Source: Halomonas elongata
GTDB lineage: Bacteria; Pseudomonadota; Gammaproteobacteria; Pseudomonadales; Halomonadaceae
Assembly (NCBI RefSeq): GCF_029081005.1
Contig: NZ_JAJQTQ010000011.1
Location: forward strand, 1-64,000
Length of the DNA: 64,000 nt
Reading direction: 5' to 3'
Shown here: in pieces, positions 28,058 to 35,491 of the stretch
Layout: each line of letters begins with the position of its first letter
How positions within the stretch are numbered: position 1 is the first letter of the stretch
Made by a program: the position numbers and the translations under genes
Notes under the pieces: model-generated
Database searches by the model: none
The model's input: the letters and a program-made list of their open reading frames with translations, nothing else
Told to the model about the DNA's origin: nothing

Positions 28058-28741
28058 TCACCATTCGCAAGCGCGAAGCGCGCTGGCAAGTCGAGTGGTG
28101 AGGGCCTCAGCGGTATCGAACCACAGGTCCGCCGGCCACTGGCGGTAGTCGTCTTCCTCGGCAATATAGCCGTAGCCCACGGCCACCGCCGACATGCAGG
28201 CCGCTCGGGCCGCCTGCATGTCACGCAGGTGGTCGCCGACATACCAGCAACGCTCGGGCGCCACACCAAGGCGGCGTGCCGCTTCGTGCAGTGGCGCCGG
28301 ATCGGGTTTCTTCACGGGCAGGTCGTCGGCGCACAACAGCACGCCGGGGCACAGTCCGAGCTCGGCCACCAGGGGGGCGGCGTAGGCCCGCGGCTTGTTG
28401 GTGACGATGCCCCAGGGGCGTTCTGCTTCCATCCAGGTGTCGAGCAGTCGATCCAGAGGCGGGAAAATGATGCTGTCGATGGCCACCGCCTCGCCATAGC
28501 GGGCCAGCAGAAAGTTCCGTGCCGCCTCATGATCGGGATGCCCCTTGTCGAGGCCGAGCGCCAGCGTCACCAGGGCGTTGCCGCCATTGGATACCTGGGT
28601 ACGGATCGTCGCATAGGGCAGGGCGGGCATTCCGTGATGCGCTCGCAGGGCGTTGGTCGCACGGGCGAGGTCCGGTGCGGTGTCCACCAGGGTACCATCC
28701 AGATCGAAGAGCAATGCCTCGGGTACCGACAGATCGGGCAT
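28058..28741 (-). CDS. gph: Phosphoglycolate phosphatase-type HAD hydrolase
   Basis: A 227-residue HAD-family phosphatase. The nucleophile motif F-D-L-D-G-T-L-V-D is at about residues 11-19, motif II threonine is in I-V-T-N-K, the motif III lysine region is V-K-K-P-D-P, and the acidic motif IV is Y-V-G-D-H-L-R-D. The start overlaps the ubiG stop by one base (TGATG), so the two are translationally coupled, as in many gammaproteobacteria. 2-phosphoglycolate is the likely substrate by context; MupP-type activity is the main alternative. Confidence 0.92.
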   Translation of the reverse strand: MPDLSVPEALLFDLDGTLVDTAPDLARATNALRAHHGMPALPYATIRTQVSNGGNALVTLALGLDKGHPDHEAARNFLLARYGEAVAIDSIIFPPLDRLLDTWMEAERPWGIVTNKPRAYAAPLVAELGLCPGVLLCADDLPVKKPDPAPLHEAARRLGVAPERCWYVGDHLRDMQAARAACMSAVAVGYGYIAEEDDYRQWPADLWFDTAEALTTRLASALRACEW

Positions 28742-29466
28742 CACGACGCCTCCCGTCGGCAATGCATGAGGTAATTGACCGAGACATCGTTGGACGACAG
28801 CCGATACCGACGCGTCAATGGCTGGTAGGTGAGTCCTTTCTGTTCGCGAATCTCGAGGCCGGCGTCTCGAGACCAGGCTGCGAGCTCCGACGGGCGGATG
28901 AACCTGGCATAGTCGTGGGTCCCCCTGGGGAGCATGCGCAGCAGGTATTCGGCACCGATCACCGCCAGTGCATAGGCCTTGGGATGGCGGTTGATGGTCG
29001 AGAAGACGAGCTGCCCGCCGGGCTTGGCCAGTCGGGCACAGGCCCGCACGACGGAGGCCGGGTCGGGAACGTGCTCGAGCATTTCCAGGCAGGTGACGAC
29101 ATCGAATTCCCCGGGGTGCTGCTCGGCCATTTCCTCGACACTGATGCGTCGATAGTCGACATCGACCCCCGATTGCTCGGCGTGACGCCTGGCCACGGCC
29201 AGTGGGGCCTCGCCAAGATCGATGCCGGTGACCCAGGCACCTCGATGTGCCATGGCTTCGGCCAGGATACCGCCGCCGCAGCCCACGTCGATCACCCGTC
29301 GCTCGGCCAGCCCCGCCCGAGCATCGATGAAATCGAGGCGCAGCGGGTTGATGTCATGCAGTGGCTTGAACTCGCCGGTGGGATCCCACCAGCGGTCGGC
29401 CAGGGCTTCGAACTTGGCGATTTCCGCCTCGTCGACGTTACCCGTATGGGACTGGCTTGCCGTCAT
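28741..29466 (-). CDS. ubiG: Ubiquinone biosynthesis O-methyltransferase UbiG
   Basis: A 241-residue SAM-dependent methyltransferase that performs both O-methylations of ubiquinone synthesis. Family-specific R-W-W-D-P-T-G-E-F near residue 25 and the SAM-binding D-V-G-C-G-G-G near 61-67 are intact. It is upstream of and coupled to gph. Divergent from galU, with a perfect inverted repeat in the shared upstream region. Confidence 0.95.
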   Translation of the reverse strand: MTASQSHTGNVDEAEIAKFEALADRWWDPTGEFKPLHDINPLRLDFIDARAGLAERRVIDVGCGGGILAEAMAHRGAWVTGIDLGEAPLAVARRHAEQSGVDVDYRRISVEEMAEQHPGEFDVVTCLEMLEHVPDPASVVRACARLAKPGGQLVFSTINRHPKAYALAVIGAEYLLRMLPRGTHDYARFIRPSELAAWSRDAGLEIREQKGLTYQPLTRRYRLSSNDVSVNYLMHCRREAS

Positions 29467-29522
29467 TGTCCTCTCCGTCGGGGGTTGGCCGGTTCACCCT
29501 GGTGGCGAACTCGGGCTCGTTC

Positions 29523-29543
29523 GGTATCATGGTGCATGATACC
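29523..29543. promoter_or_regulatory. Perfect 9-bp inverted repeat between ubiG and galU
   Basis: GGTATCATG (29523-29531) and CATGATACC (29535-29543) flank a 3-base centre in the divergent ubiG/galU intergenic region. The position suits an operator; no matching regulator is evident in the window. Confidence 0.5.
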
Positions 29544-29612
29544 CGTTCCGGGGAGCCCATTCCCATGCCGCTCCTCGATTTCATTCGTCAGTGACATGAC
29601 AGGGACCGCTTC

Positions 29613-30506
29613 ATGATCCGCAAGGCCGTTCTGCCCGTTGCCGGTTTCGGCACCCGTTGCCTGCCCGCCTCCAAGGCGATTCCCAAGGAAATGATCACCA
29701 TCGTCGATCGCCCGGTGATCCAGTATGTGGTCCAGGAAGCGGTAGATGCGGGCATCCGCGATATCGTGCTGGTCACTCACGGCAGCAAGAGCGCCATCGA
29801 GAATCACTTCGACAAGCACTTCGAGCTCGAGGCAAGCCTCGAGGCAAAGGAGAAGTGGGAACTGCTGGAAGAGTTGCGCGCCATCGTGCCATCCGACGTC
29901 AATATCATCAGCGTGCGTCAGTCCGAGCCCCTCGGGCTCGGCCACGCGGTACTCTGTGCCCGTCCGGTGGTAGATGATGACGAGCCCTTCGCCGTCTTGC
30001 TGCCGGATGTCCTGGTCGATGACAACGAGTTGAATGGCGTCAATGACCTGGCCGGCATGGTGGCGTCCTTCGAGCGTAGCGGCCGCAGCCAGTTGATGGT
30101 CGAGGAAGTGCCGCATGACATGGTCCACAAGTACGGTATCGTGGCCCCCGAAGGGCAGGCTCCGGAAGCCGGAGAGGCTTCCCCGCTGGCTGGCGTCGTC
30201 GAGAAGCCATCACAGGAAGACGCGCCTTCTGATCTGGCCGTGATCGGACGTTATATCCTGCCGGGCCGTATCTTCCCGCTGCTGGCCGAGACACCGCCGG
30301 GTGCCGGCGACGAAATCCAGCTTACCGATGCCATCGAGACGCTGCGTCGGGAAGAAGGCGTAGATGCCTGGCGGATGCGCGGTCGCACCTATGATTGTGG
30401 CCACCAGCTCGGCTACCTGGAGGCCATCCTGGCGTACGGACGTCGCCATCCGAGTTACGGGAAAGGCTTCCGCGACCTGCTCGCTCGTTACACGGGCGAG
30501 GAGTAG
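29613..30506 (+). CDS. galU: UTP-glucose-1-phosphate uridylyltransferase
   Basis: A 297-residue enzyme making UDP-glucose from glucose-1-phosphate and UTP. The nucleotide-binding G-F-G-T-R and K-A-I-P-K-E-M motifs are at about residues 11-15 and 22-28, and the D-L-A-V-I-G-R-Y-I-L segment near 205 is typical. It is 3 bases upstream of a UDP-glucose dehydrogenase homologue, suggesting the product was once, or still is, meant for UDP-glucuronate. Confidence 0.95.
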   Translation: MIRKAVLPVAGFGTRCLPASKAIPKEMITIVDRPVIQYVVQEAVDAGIRDIVLVTHGSKSAIENHFDKHFELEASLEAKEKWELLEELRAIVPSDVNIISVRQSEPLGLGHAVLCARPVVDDDEPFAVLLPDVLVDDNELNGVNDLAGMVASFERSGRSQLMVEEVPHDMVHKYGIVAPEGQAPEAGEASPLAGVVEKPSQEDAPSDLAVIGRYILPGRIFPLLAETPPGAGDEIQLTDAIETLRREEGVDAWRMRGRTYDCGHQLGYLEAILAYGRRHPSYGKGFRDLLARYTGEE

Positions 30507-30509
30507 AAG

Positions 30510-31820
30510 ATGCGTGTCGTCGTCATCGGCAGTGAACTGGCCGCCGCCACGGCGTCGGCCGCGCTTTCCTGGGTGGGGCATGACGTGGTCTGGTGCCCTC
30601 ATGCCTCCTCGGACTGGGAGACGCTTGCCGACAGCGCCTGGCTGGCCAGCGAGCCCCATCTGCTGACGCATCTGCAGGAGGGGCGCCGGCACGGCAAGCT
30701 CCGTATTCTGCTCTCCGAGGACGCGGTTCCGGACACAGGACCCCATGAAGTGCTGTGGCTGGCACTCTCTCCGGAGCAACGCGGCGATGCCGGAGACCTG
30801 GTCTCGTCTATCGCGCCCTGCCTGTCGGCGTCGGCGGTACTGATCAACAATTCGACCTTCCCGGTCGGCGAGACGGAAGCGCTCGAGGCACGGCTCGGCG
30901 ATGCGCGCCGTACTGCCGTGGCACTGGCCGACCTGCTCGAGGAAGGGCGTGCCTGGGACGCGTTCACGCGTCCCTCACGGTGGTTGTTTGGCTGCGATGA
31001 TGATCGTGCCGAGCATCAGGTACGCGAGCTGCTGCGCGCTTTCAATCGACGGCGCGACGTCTTCCAGCGCATGCCACGACGGGCCGCCGAGTTGAGCAAG
31101 CTCGCCATCAACGGGATGCTGGCCACGCGCATCAGTTACATGAATGAAATCGCCGGCCTGTCCGACACCCTGGGTGTCGATGTGGAGTATGTACGTCAGG
31201 GCATGGGAGCCGATACGCGTATCGGCTATGAGTATCTCTATCCCGGATGCGGTTTCGGCGGCCCCAGCTTCTCCCGTGACCTGATGCGTCTGGCCGACGT
31301 GCAATCGGCCAGCGGTCGACATTCGGCATTGCTCGATCAGGTGCTCGATATCAACGAACACAAGAAGGAGACGCTCTTCCGCAAGCTGTGGGCCCATTAC
31401 CACGGTCGTCTCGAAGGCAGGACGGTGGCACTATGGGGGGCGGCCTTCAAGCCGGGCACGGCGCGTATCGACCACGCGCCGGTCTTGACGCTGCTGCGTG
31501 CGCTCTGGGCACAGGGCGTGCATGTGCGACTACACGATCCGGCGGCCATCATGGCGCTGCGCGAAAGGCTCGGTGAACATCCGCTGTTGACCTGTTTCGA
31601 CGGGGATCCCTGCGAGGCTACCGAAGGCGCCGATGCCTTGATGCTGGTCACCGAGTGGAAGGCCTACTGGAATCCGGATTGGCAACGCCTCGCATCCCAG
31701 CTTGCCGGACGCCTGTTGCTGGATGGCCGCAATATCTATGATCCCCGCTATGTGGCGTCCATGGGACTCCATTATCGGGGAATCGGTCGCCGTGCCGATC
31801 CTGGACGTCACCTCGATTGA
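30510..31820 (+). CDS. UDP-glucose 6-dehydrogenase homologue lacking catalytic Cys
   Basis: A 436-residue protein with the full three-domain UGD/GMD layout: N-terminal Rossmann-type domain, central helical domain with E-L-S-K-L-A-I-N near residue 193 keeping the conserved Lys and Asn, and a C-terminal UDP-binding domain. Two key sites have changed. The NAD-binding G-x-G-x-x-G of the first strand reads G-S-E-L-A-A, and the active-site G-G-S-C-F-P-K-D reads G-G-P-S-F-S-R-D, with serine 253 (codon 31266-31268) where the nucleophilic cysteine should be. The F-K-P-x-T-D-D-x-R motif is also altered to F-K-P-G-T-A-R-I-D. The frame is intact over full length, which argues for a maintained non-catalytic or repurposed protein rather than a pseudogene. 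It follows galU by 3 bases. Confidence 0.88.
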   Translation: MRVVVIGSELAAATASAALSWVGHDVVWCPHASSDWETLADSAWLASEPHLLTHLQEGRRHGKLRILLSEDAVPDTGPHEVLWLALSPEQRGDAGDLVSSIAPCLSASAVLINNSTFPVGETEALEARLGDARRTAVALADLLEEGRAWDAFTRPSRWLFGCDDDRAEHQVRELLRAFNRRRDVFQRMPRRAAELSKLAINGMLATRISYMNEIAGLSDTLGVDVEYVRQGMGADTRIGYEYLYPGCGFGGPSFSRDLMRLADVQSASGRHSALLDQVLDINEHKKETLFRKLWAHYHGRLEGRTVALWGAAFKPGTARIDHAPVLTLLRALWAQGVHVRLHDPAAIMALRERLGEHPLLTCFDGDPCEATEGADALMLVTEWKAYWNPDWQRLASQLAGRLLLDGRNIYDPRYVASMGLHYRGIGRRADPGRHLD

Positions 31821-31898
31821 GTGTTGCGCTCGACGACCTGCAAAGGAAACGGGAAGTGCGCAGGTTTGTCGGGCACGCACTGACGCAGGGAGCGCGAA

Positions 31899-31923
31899 AC
31901 GGCCCTGCCGGAAGGCGGGCCGT
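31899..31923. terminator. Hairpin between convergent ugd-like and sodB genes
   Basis: ACGGCCC-t-GCC pairs with GGC-GGGCCGT around GAA/GGAA with one bulged T. It lies between the two converging genes and could serve either strand; there is no T-run. Confidence 0.45.
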
Positions 31924-31941
31924 GGGCCTCAGGACACCCTC

Positions 31942-32520
31942 TCAAGCGAAGTTCTGGGCGACGAAGTCCCAGTTCACGATCTTCCAGATATTTTCCAGGT
32001 GCTTGCGGCGCGCATCGCGATAGTCGATACAGTCGGCATGTTCCCGGACATCGACGGTCAGCAGGGGGGTGAGGCCATGGGCGATGGGGCAGTCGGCATC
32101 GTCGCTGTTGGTGATCGCCAAGCCGTCCTCGTCGGTCTTGATCAGCCACGTCCAACCGGAACCGACATTGTCCACGGCCATGTCGTTGAAGGCCTGCTTG
32201 AATGACTCGAAGCCACCGTACTCGGCCTCGATGGCTTCGGCCAGTGCTCCCCCCGGCGTGCCTCCTCCCTTGGGAGACAGGCAGTGCCAGTAGAAGGTAT
32301 GGTTCCAGACCTGAGCCGCCTGGTCGAACAGCCGACCGGAGGATGACGTGATGATCGCCTCCAGCGACTTGTCGGCGTCCGCCGTTTCCTCGACCAGTTG
32401 ATTGAGTCGGATGACACAGGCCCGATGGTGCTTGTCGTAGTGGTATTCGAGGGTTTCGGCGGAGATATACGGTTCCAGCGCGTTTTTTTCGTACGGCAGT
32501 GCAGGCAACTCGAATGCCAT
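31942..32520 (-). CDS. sodB: Iron superoxide dismutase homologue with altered second-shell residues
   Basis: A 192-residue protein collinear with E. coli SodB over its whole length. All four metal ligands are kept: H27, H74, D157 and H161. Several otherwise near-invariant residues around the metal are not. The gateway tyrosine (Tyr34 of E. coli, mature numbering) is Cys35, in K-H-H-R-A-C. Trp158 is Arg159, in D-V-R-E-H. The Tyr162-Tyr163 pair is Asp163-Cys164. The DNA reads these unambiguously (TGT, CGG). Metal binding is likely; normal dismutase activity is doubtful. The gene is monocistronic and convergent with the ugd-like gene. Confidence 0.87.
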   Translation of the reverse strand: MAFELPALPYEKNALEPYISAETLEYHYDKHHRACVIRLNQLVEETADADKSLEAIITSSSGRLFDQAAQVWNHTFYWHCLSPKGGGTPGGALAEAIEAEYGGFESFKQAFNDMAVDNVGSGWTWLIKTDEDGLAITNSDDADCPIAHGLTPLLTVDVREHADCIDYRDARRKHLENIWKIVNWDFVAQNFA

Positions 32521-32636
32521 TCGACTGTCTCCTCGTCGTCACGATGTTCGGGGGAAGGTCTCGGCGGGGCCGACGAGAAGACGGCATATCATCGCTCGTT
32601 GATATTTCCCCGTGCGCTCCGCCGACAAAAAACTTT

Positions 32637-32650
32637 ACACTATTCAGTGT
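32637..32650. promoter_or_regulatory. Short inverted repeat in the sodB/coiled-coil intergenic region
   Basis: ACACT-attc-AGTGT lies in the 260-base divergent region between sodB and the coiled-coil gene, which has locally AT-rich sequence with a TTTACA that could be a -35. The arms are short; it is a weak operator candidate. Nothing else is seen in this region. Confidence 0.25.
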
Positions 32651-32780
32651 GCTGTGCCTGTCCGGTCGGCGGCATCATATCACTCGCCCCCCGGGGGCCC
32701 AATGCCGGCTGCTGGATACGGTGCCTCGGTACGCCCCGCCACAGCCGCACTCATCCGTCACATCGCTCAAGGAGATCGTC

Positions 32781-33590
32781 ATGGCAGAGCGCCCGGAAGA
32801 TAGCCGGTTCAACCGACCGATCGTTCCGGACCCGGATGCCAGTCTGGTCGGCCATCGTTCGCATCCCGCCCCGAGGGTTCGGTTATGGCCGCTATGGTGC
32901 CTGATCCTGTTGTTGCTCCTCATGCTGGCCGGCCTGGCCACCGCCGGCTGGCTGTTCCATCAGAATGTCCAGCAGCGACTGACTCGTCTCGGCGGGGAGC
33001 TGTCCAATGTTCATGCCCGCTTCGATGCCGAGGAGGGACGTGGCGAGGCCCTGTCATCCCTGCAGGACCGCCTGGAGACGCTCGAGTCTCGCCAGGAAGA
33101 CATCGACCCGCGTATCGAAGAACGACTGACACAGTGGGAGGATGAAACCCTGACGCCCACCCGGGAACGCCTGACCGAACTCGCCGATCGACTGACGAGC
33201 CTGATGGAAGAGGCCGAAGTGCGTGACGAGACCCTGTCGGCCGTACGGAATTCCCTCGACGCCCTGGAGCGTGCCGGCGATGAGGGGCGCGGTACGCTCC
33301 AGGAACACCTCGACACCCTGGAGGATGCACTGGAAGCGGACGAATCACGCCTTGCCGAGGCGACAGAGCAGACCGACGAACGCCTCTCGACCCTGAATGC
33401 CGATCTGGAAACGCTGAATGAGCGGGTGTCGGGCCTGGAGGGCGACATTGAAGCCCTCTCCGGTTCGCGAGAAGATGACCGTAGCCAGGTGGCGACGCTG
33501 TCGTCACGCCTGGAGGAAATGCAGACGGAGCTGCGTGATCTGCGTCAGACGCAACTGGCGTTGAGTGCTCAGCTGGAAGCCCTGCAGTAG
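32781..33590 (+). CDS. Membrane-anchored coiled-coil protein of unknown function
   Basis: A 269-residue protein I do not recognise as a named family. It has about 37 cytoplasmic residues (R/P/D-rich), one strongly hydrophobic helix (about 38-62, L-I-L-L-L-L-L-M-L-A-G-L), then about 200 residues of heptad-patterned coiled coil with repeated L-x-x-L-x-E-R-L segments. The pattern suggests a bitopic inner-membrane protein with a periplasmic rod. AAGGAG 6 bases before ATG 32781 fixes the start. It lies 33 bases upstream of tamA on the same strand, so it may belong to the tamAB transcription unit and act in envelope assembly; that is inference. Confidence 0.85.
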   Translation: MAERPEDSRFNRPIVPDPDASLVGHRSHPAPRVRLWPLWCLILLLLLMLAGLATAGWLFHQNVQQRLTRLGGELSNVHARFDAEEGRGEALSSLQDRLETLESRQEDIDPRIEERLTQWEDETLTPTRERLTELADRLTSLMEEAEVRDETLSAVRNSLDALERAGDEGRGTLQEHLDTLEDALEADESRLAEATEQTDERLSTLNADLETLNERVSGLEGDIEALSGSREDDRSQVATLSSRLEEMQTELRDLRQTQLALSAQLEALQ

Positions 33591-33623
33591 TCACGAGACG
33601 TCAGCCAGGAAGCCTTCGATATT

Positions 33624-35480
33624 ATGGACAATCGCGTGTTCACACGCCTCGGGGCCGGAGCGCTGTGCTTTGGCGTGGCGTCGCCGACCCTGGCGCTCGA
33701 CGCCTCGATAGAAGGCGTCGAGGACAAGCTGGCCGCAAACATCGAGATCTACCTCGACGGCCTGGAAACGTCCCAGTACCAGGCCGAGCGACTGGAGGAC
33801 GAGGTACGTCGTCTCGCGTCCGAAGCGTTGCGCCCCTTCGGCTATTACGATCCGACCCTGACGGTACGTTTCGATGATCCCGAGGCCCCTTCCAGGGTCG
33901 ATCTGGATGTCGACAAGGGCGAGCCGGTGCGCATCGAACGCCTGAATTTCGCGGTAGAAGGCGCCGCGGCCGAGGATCCGCCCTTCAGCGAGGCCATCGA
34001 GGCCTATCCCCAGAAGGAGGGGGACGTGTTGCGTCATGCGCCTTTCGACTCCTTGCGCAGCCGGCTCTCCGGACTGGCCCTGCAGCGCGGCTATTTCGAT
34101 TGGCGTTTCACCCAGCGTCGTCTGGAAGTGCGTCCCTGGGATCACAGCGCGCGCCTGTCACTGGGGCTGGAGAGCGGTCAGCGCTATCGTTTCGGAAAGG
34201 TTTACTTCCAGGGCGAGCATATCGAGCCCGCTCGGCTCCAGAATCTGGTGCCCTTCGAGGAGGGCGCCCCTTATCTCGCCGGTGAGGTGGCCCGTTTCAA
34301 TCAGAACCTCGGGCAGACCGAATGGTTCGGCTCGGTCAGCGTGCGTCCACGCCTCGACCAGGGCGCGACAAGCCTGGCCCTCCCGGCCCGGGAGGCCGGC
34401 TGGTGGTACTCGCTGGACGTGGCCGGCATTCCCCAGGCGCCGCCGGCTCCACCGCGCATCGGTTCGCCGGCCCTGGAGGCGACCGACGAGCTGCAGGCGC
34501 CCGAGACGCCCCATGTGCCCATCGATGTGTTGGTCACGCCGGCCGATCGTCATCAGTTCGAGACCGGTATCGGCTATGCCACCGATGTCGGCCCCCGGGC
34601 CCGGCTCACCTGGAACCAGCCCTGGGTCAACCGTTACGGCCACAGCTGGGATCACGATCTCTACGTGTCCGGTCCCGAGCAGAAGTTCAGTGGCACCTAC
34701 ACCATGCCCCTCGAGGATCCGCTGCGCGACAACTACGAACTGCAGTACGGCCTTCGCAACAAGAACAGCGACGACACCGAGTCCCTCGAGGCCAGCGTCG
34801 AGTTCGGCCGCCGCTGGAAGTTCGACAATGGCTGGGAGCAGTATCTTTACCTGCGTGGTACCTATGAAGACTTTACCCAGGCGGGAGAGTCCAATCAGGT
34901 ACTGCTGCTGTATCCTGGGGTGCGCTGGTCCCGGACCCGCACGCGCAACCCGACGTTCCCGACCTGGGGTGATCGCCAGCAGCTCACCGTCCAGTATTCC
35001 AACGAGGCCTGGGGGTCGGATGCCGAATTCTTTCGGGTCAACGGCGATACTCAGTGGATCCGCATGCTCGGTGACGACAATCGCTTCGTCGGCCGGCTCG
35101 GTATCGGCAGCATCGGCACCGACGACTTCGGCAACATTCCGCCATCGCTGCGCTTCTTCACCGGCGGTGACAACAGTGTGCGAGGCTATGCCTATGAAAG
35201 CCTTTCCCCGGAAGACGATGAAGGCCGGCTGATCGGCGGTGAACAACGCTTCGTGGCGAGTCTCGAAGCGCAACGCCGGGTTGCCGAGAAGTGGTGGCTG
35301 GCCTCCTTCGTGGATACTGGCGACGCCTTCACCGACTGGTGGCCGGAGGAGCTCAAGACCGGCGCCGGGCTGGGCGTTCGGTGGATCTCGCCGGTAGGGC
35401 CGATCCGCTTCGATGTTGCTCACCCCTTCGATGACGAGGATGCCTTTCGCATCCACTTTTCCATCGGACCGGAATTCTGA
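33624..35480 (+). CDS. tamA: Translocation and assembly module outer-membrane subunit TamA
   Basis: A 618-residue Omp85-family protein. It has a signal-like N-terminus (A-G-A-L-C-F-G-V-A-S-P-T-L-A-L), three POTRA domains (about residues 25-260) and a C-terminal 16-strand barrel. The barrel carries the family motif F-F-T-G-G-D-N-S-V-R-G-Y near residue 510, and the protein ends in an aromatic residue. A ~40-residue Pro-rich insertion lies between POTRA and barrel (A-P-P-A-P-P-R region). With TamB it helps insert outer-membrane proteins or move phospholipids. Confidence 0.94.
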   Translation: MDNRVFTRLGAGALCFGVASPTLALDASIEGVEDKLAANIEIYLDGLETSQYQAERLEDEVRRLASEALRPFGYYDPTLTVRFDDPEAPSRVDLDVDKGEPVRIERLNFAVEGAAAEDPPFSEAIEAYPQKEGDVLRHAPFDSLRSRLSGLALQRGYFDWRFTQRRLEVRPWDHSARLSLGLESGQRYRFGKVYFQGEHIEPARLQNLVPFEEGAPYLAGEVARFNQNLGQTEWFGSVSVRPRLDQGATSLALPAREAGWWYSLDVAGIPQAPPAPPRIGSPALEATDELQAPETPHVPIDVLVTPADRHQFETGIGYATDVGPRARLTWNQPWVNRYGHSWDHDLYVSGPEQKFSGTYTMPLEDPLRDNYELQYGLRNKNSDDTESLEASVEFGRRWKFDNGWEQYLYLRGTYEDFTQAGESNQVLLLYPGVRWSRTRTRNPTFPTWGDRQQLTVQYSNEAWGSDAEFFRVNGDTQWIRMLGDDNRFVGRLGIGSIGTDDFGNIPPSLRFFTGGDNSVRGYAYESLSPEDDEGRLIGGEQRFVASLEAQRRVAEKWWLASFVDTGDAFTDWWPEELKTGAGLGVRWISPVGPIRFDVAHPFDDEDAFRIHFSIGPEF

Positions 35481-35491
35481 GAGGCCGCCAC

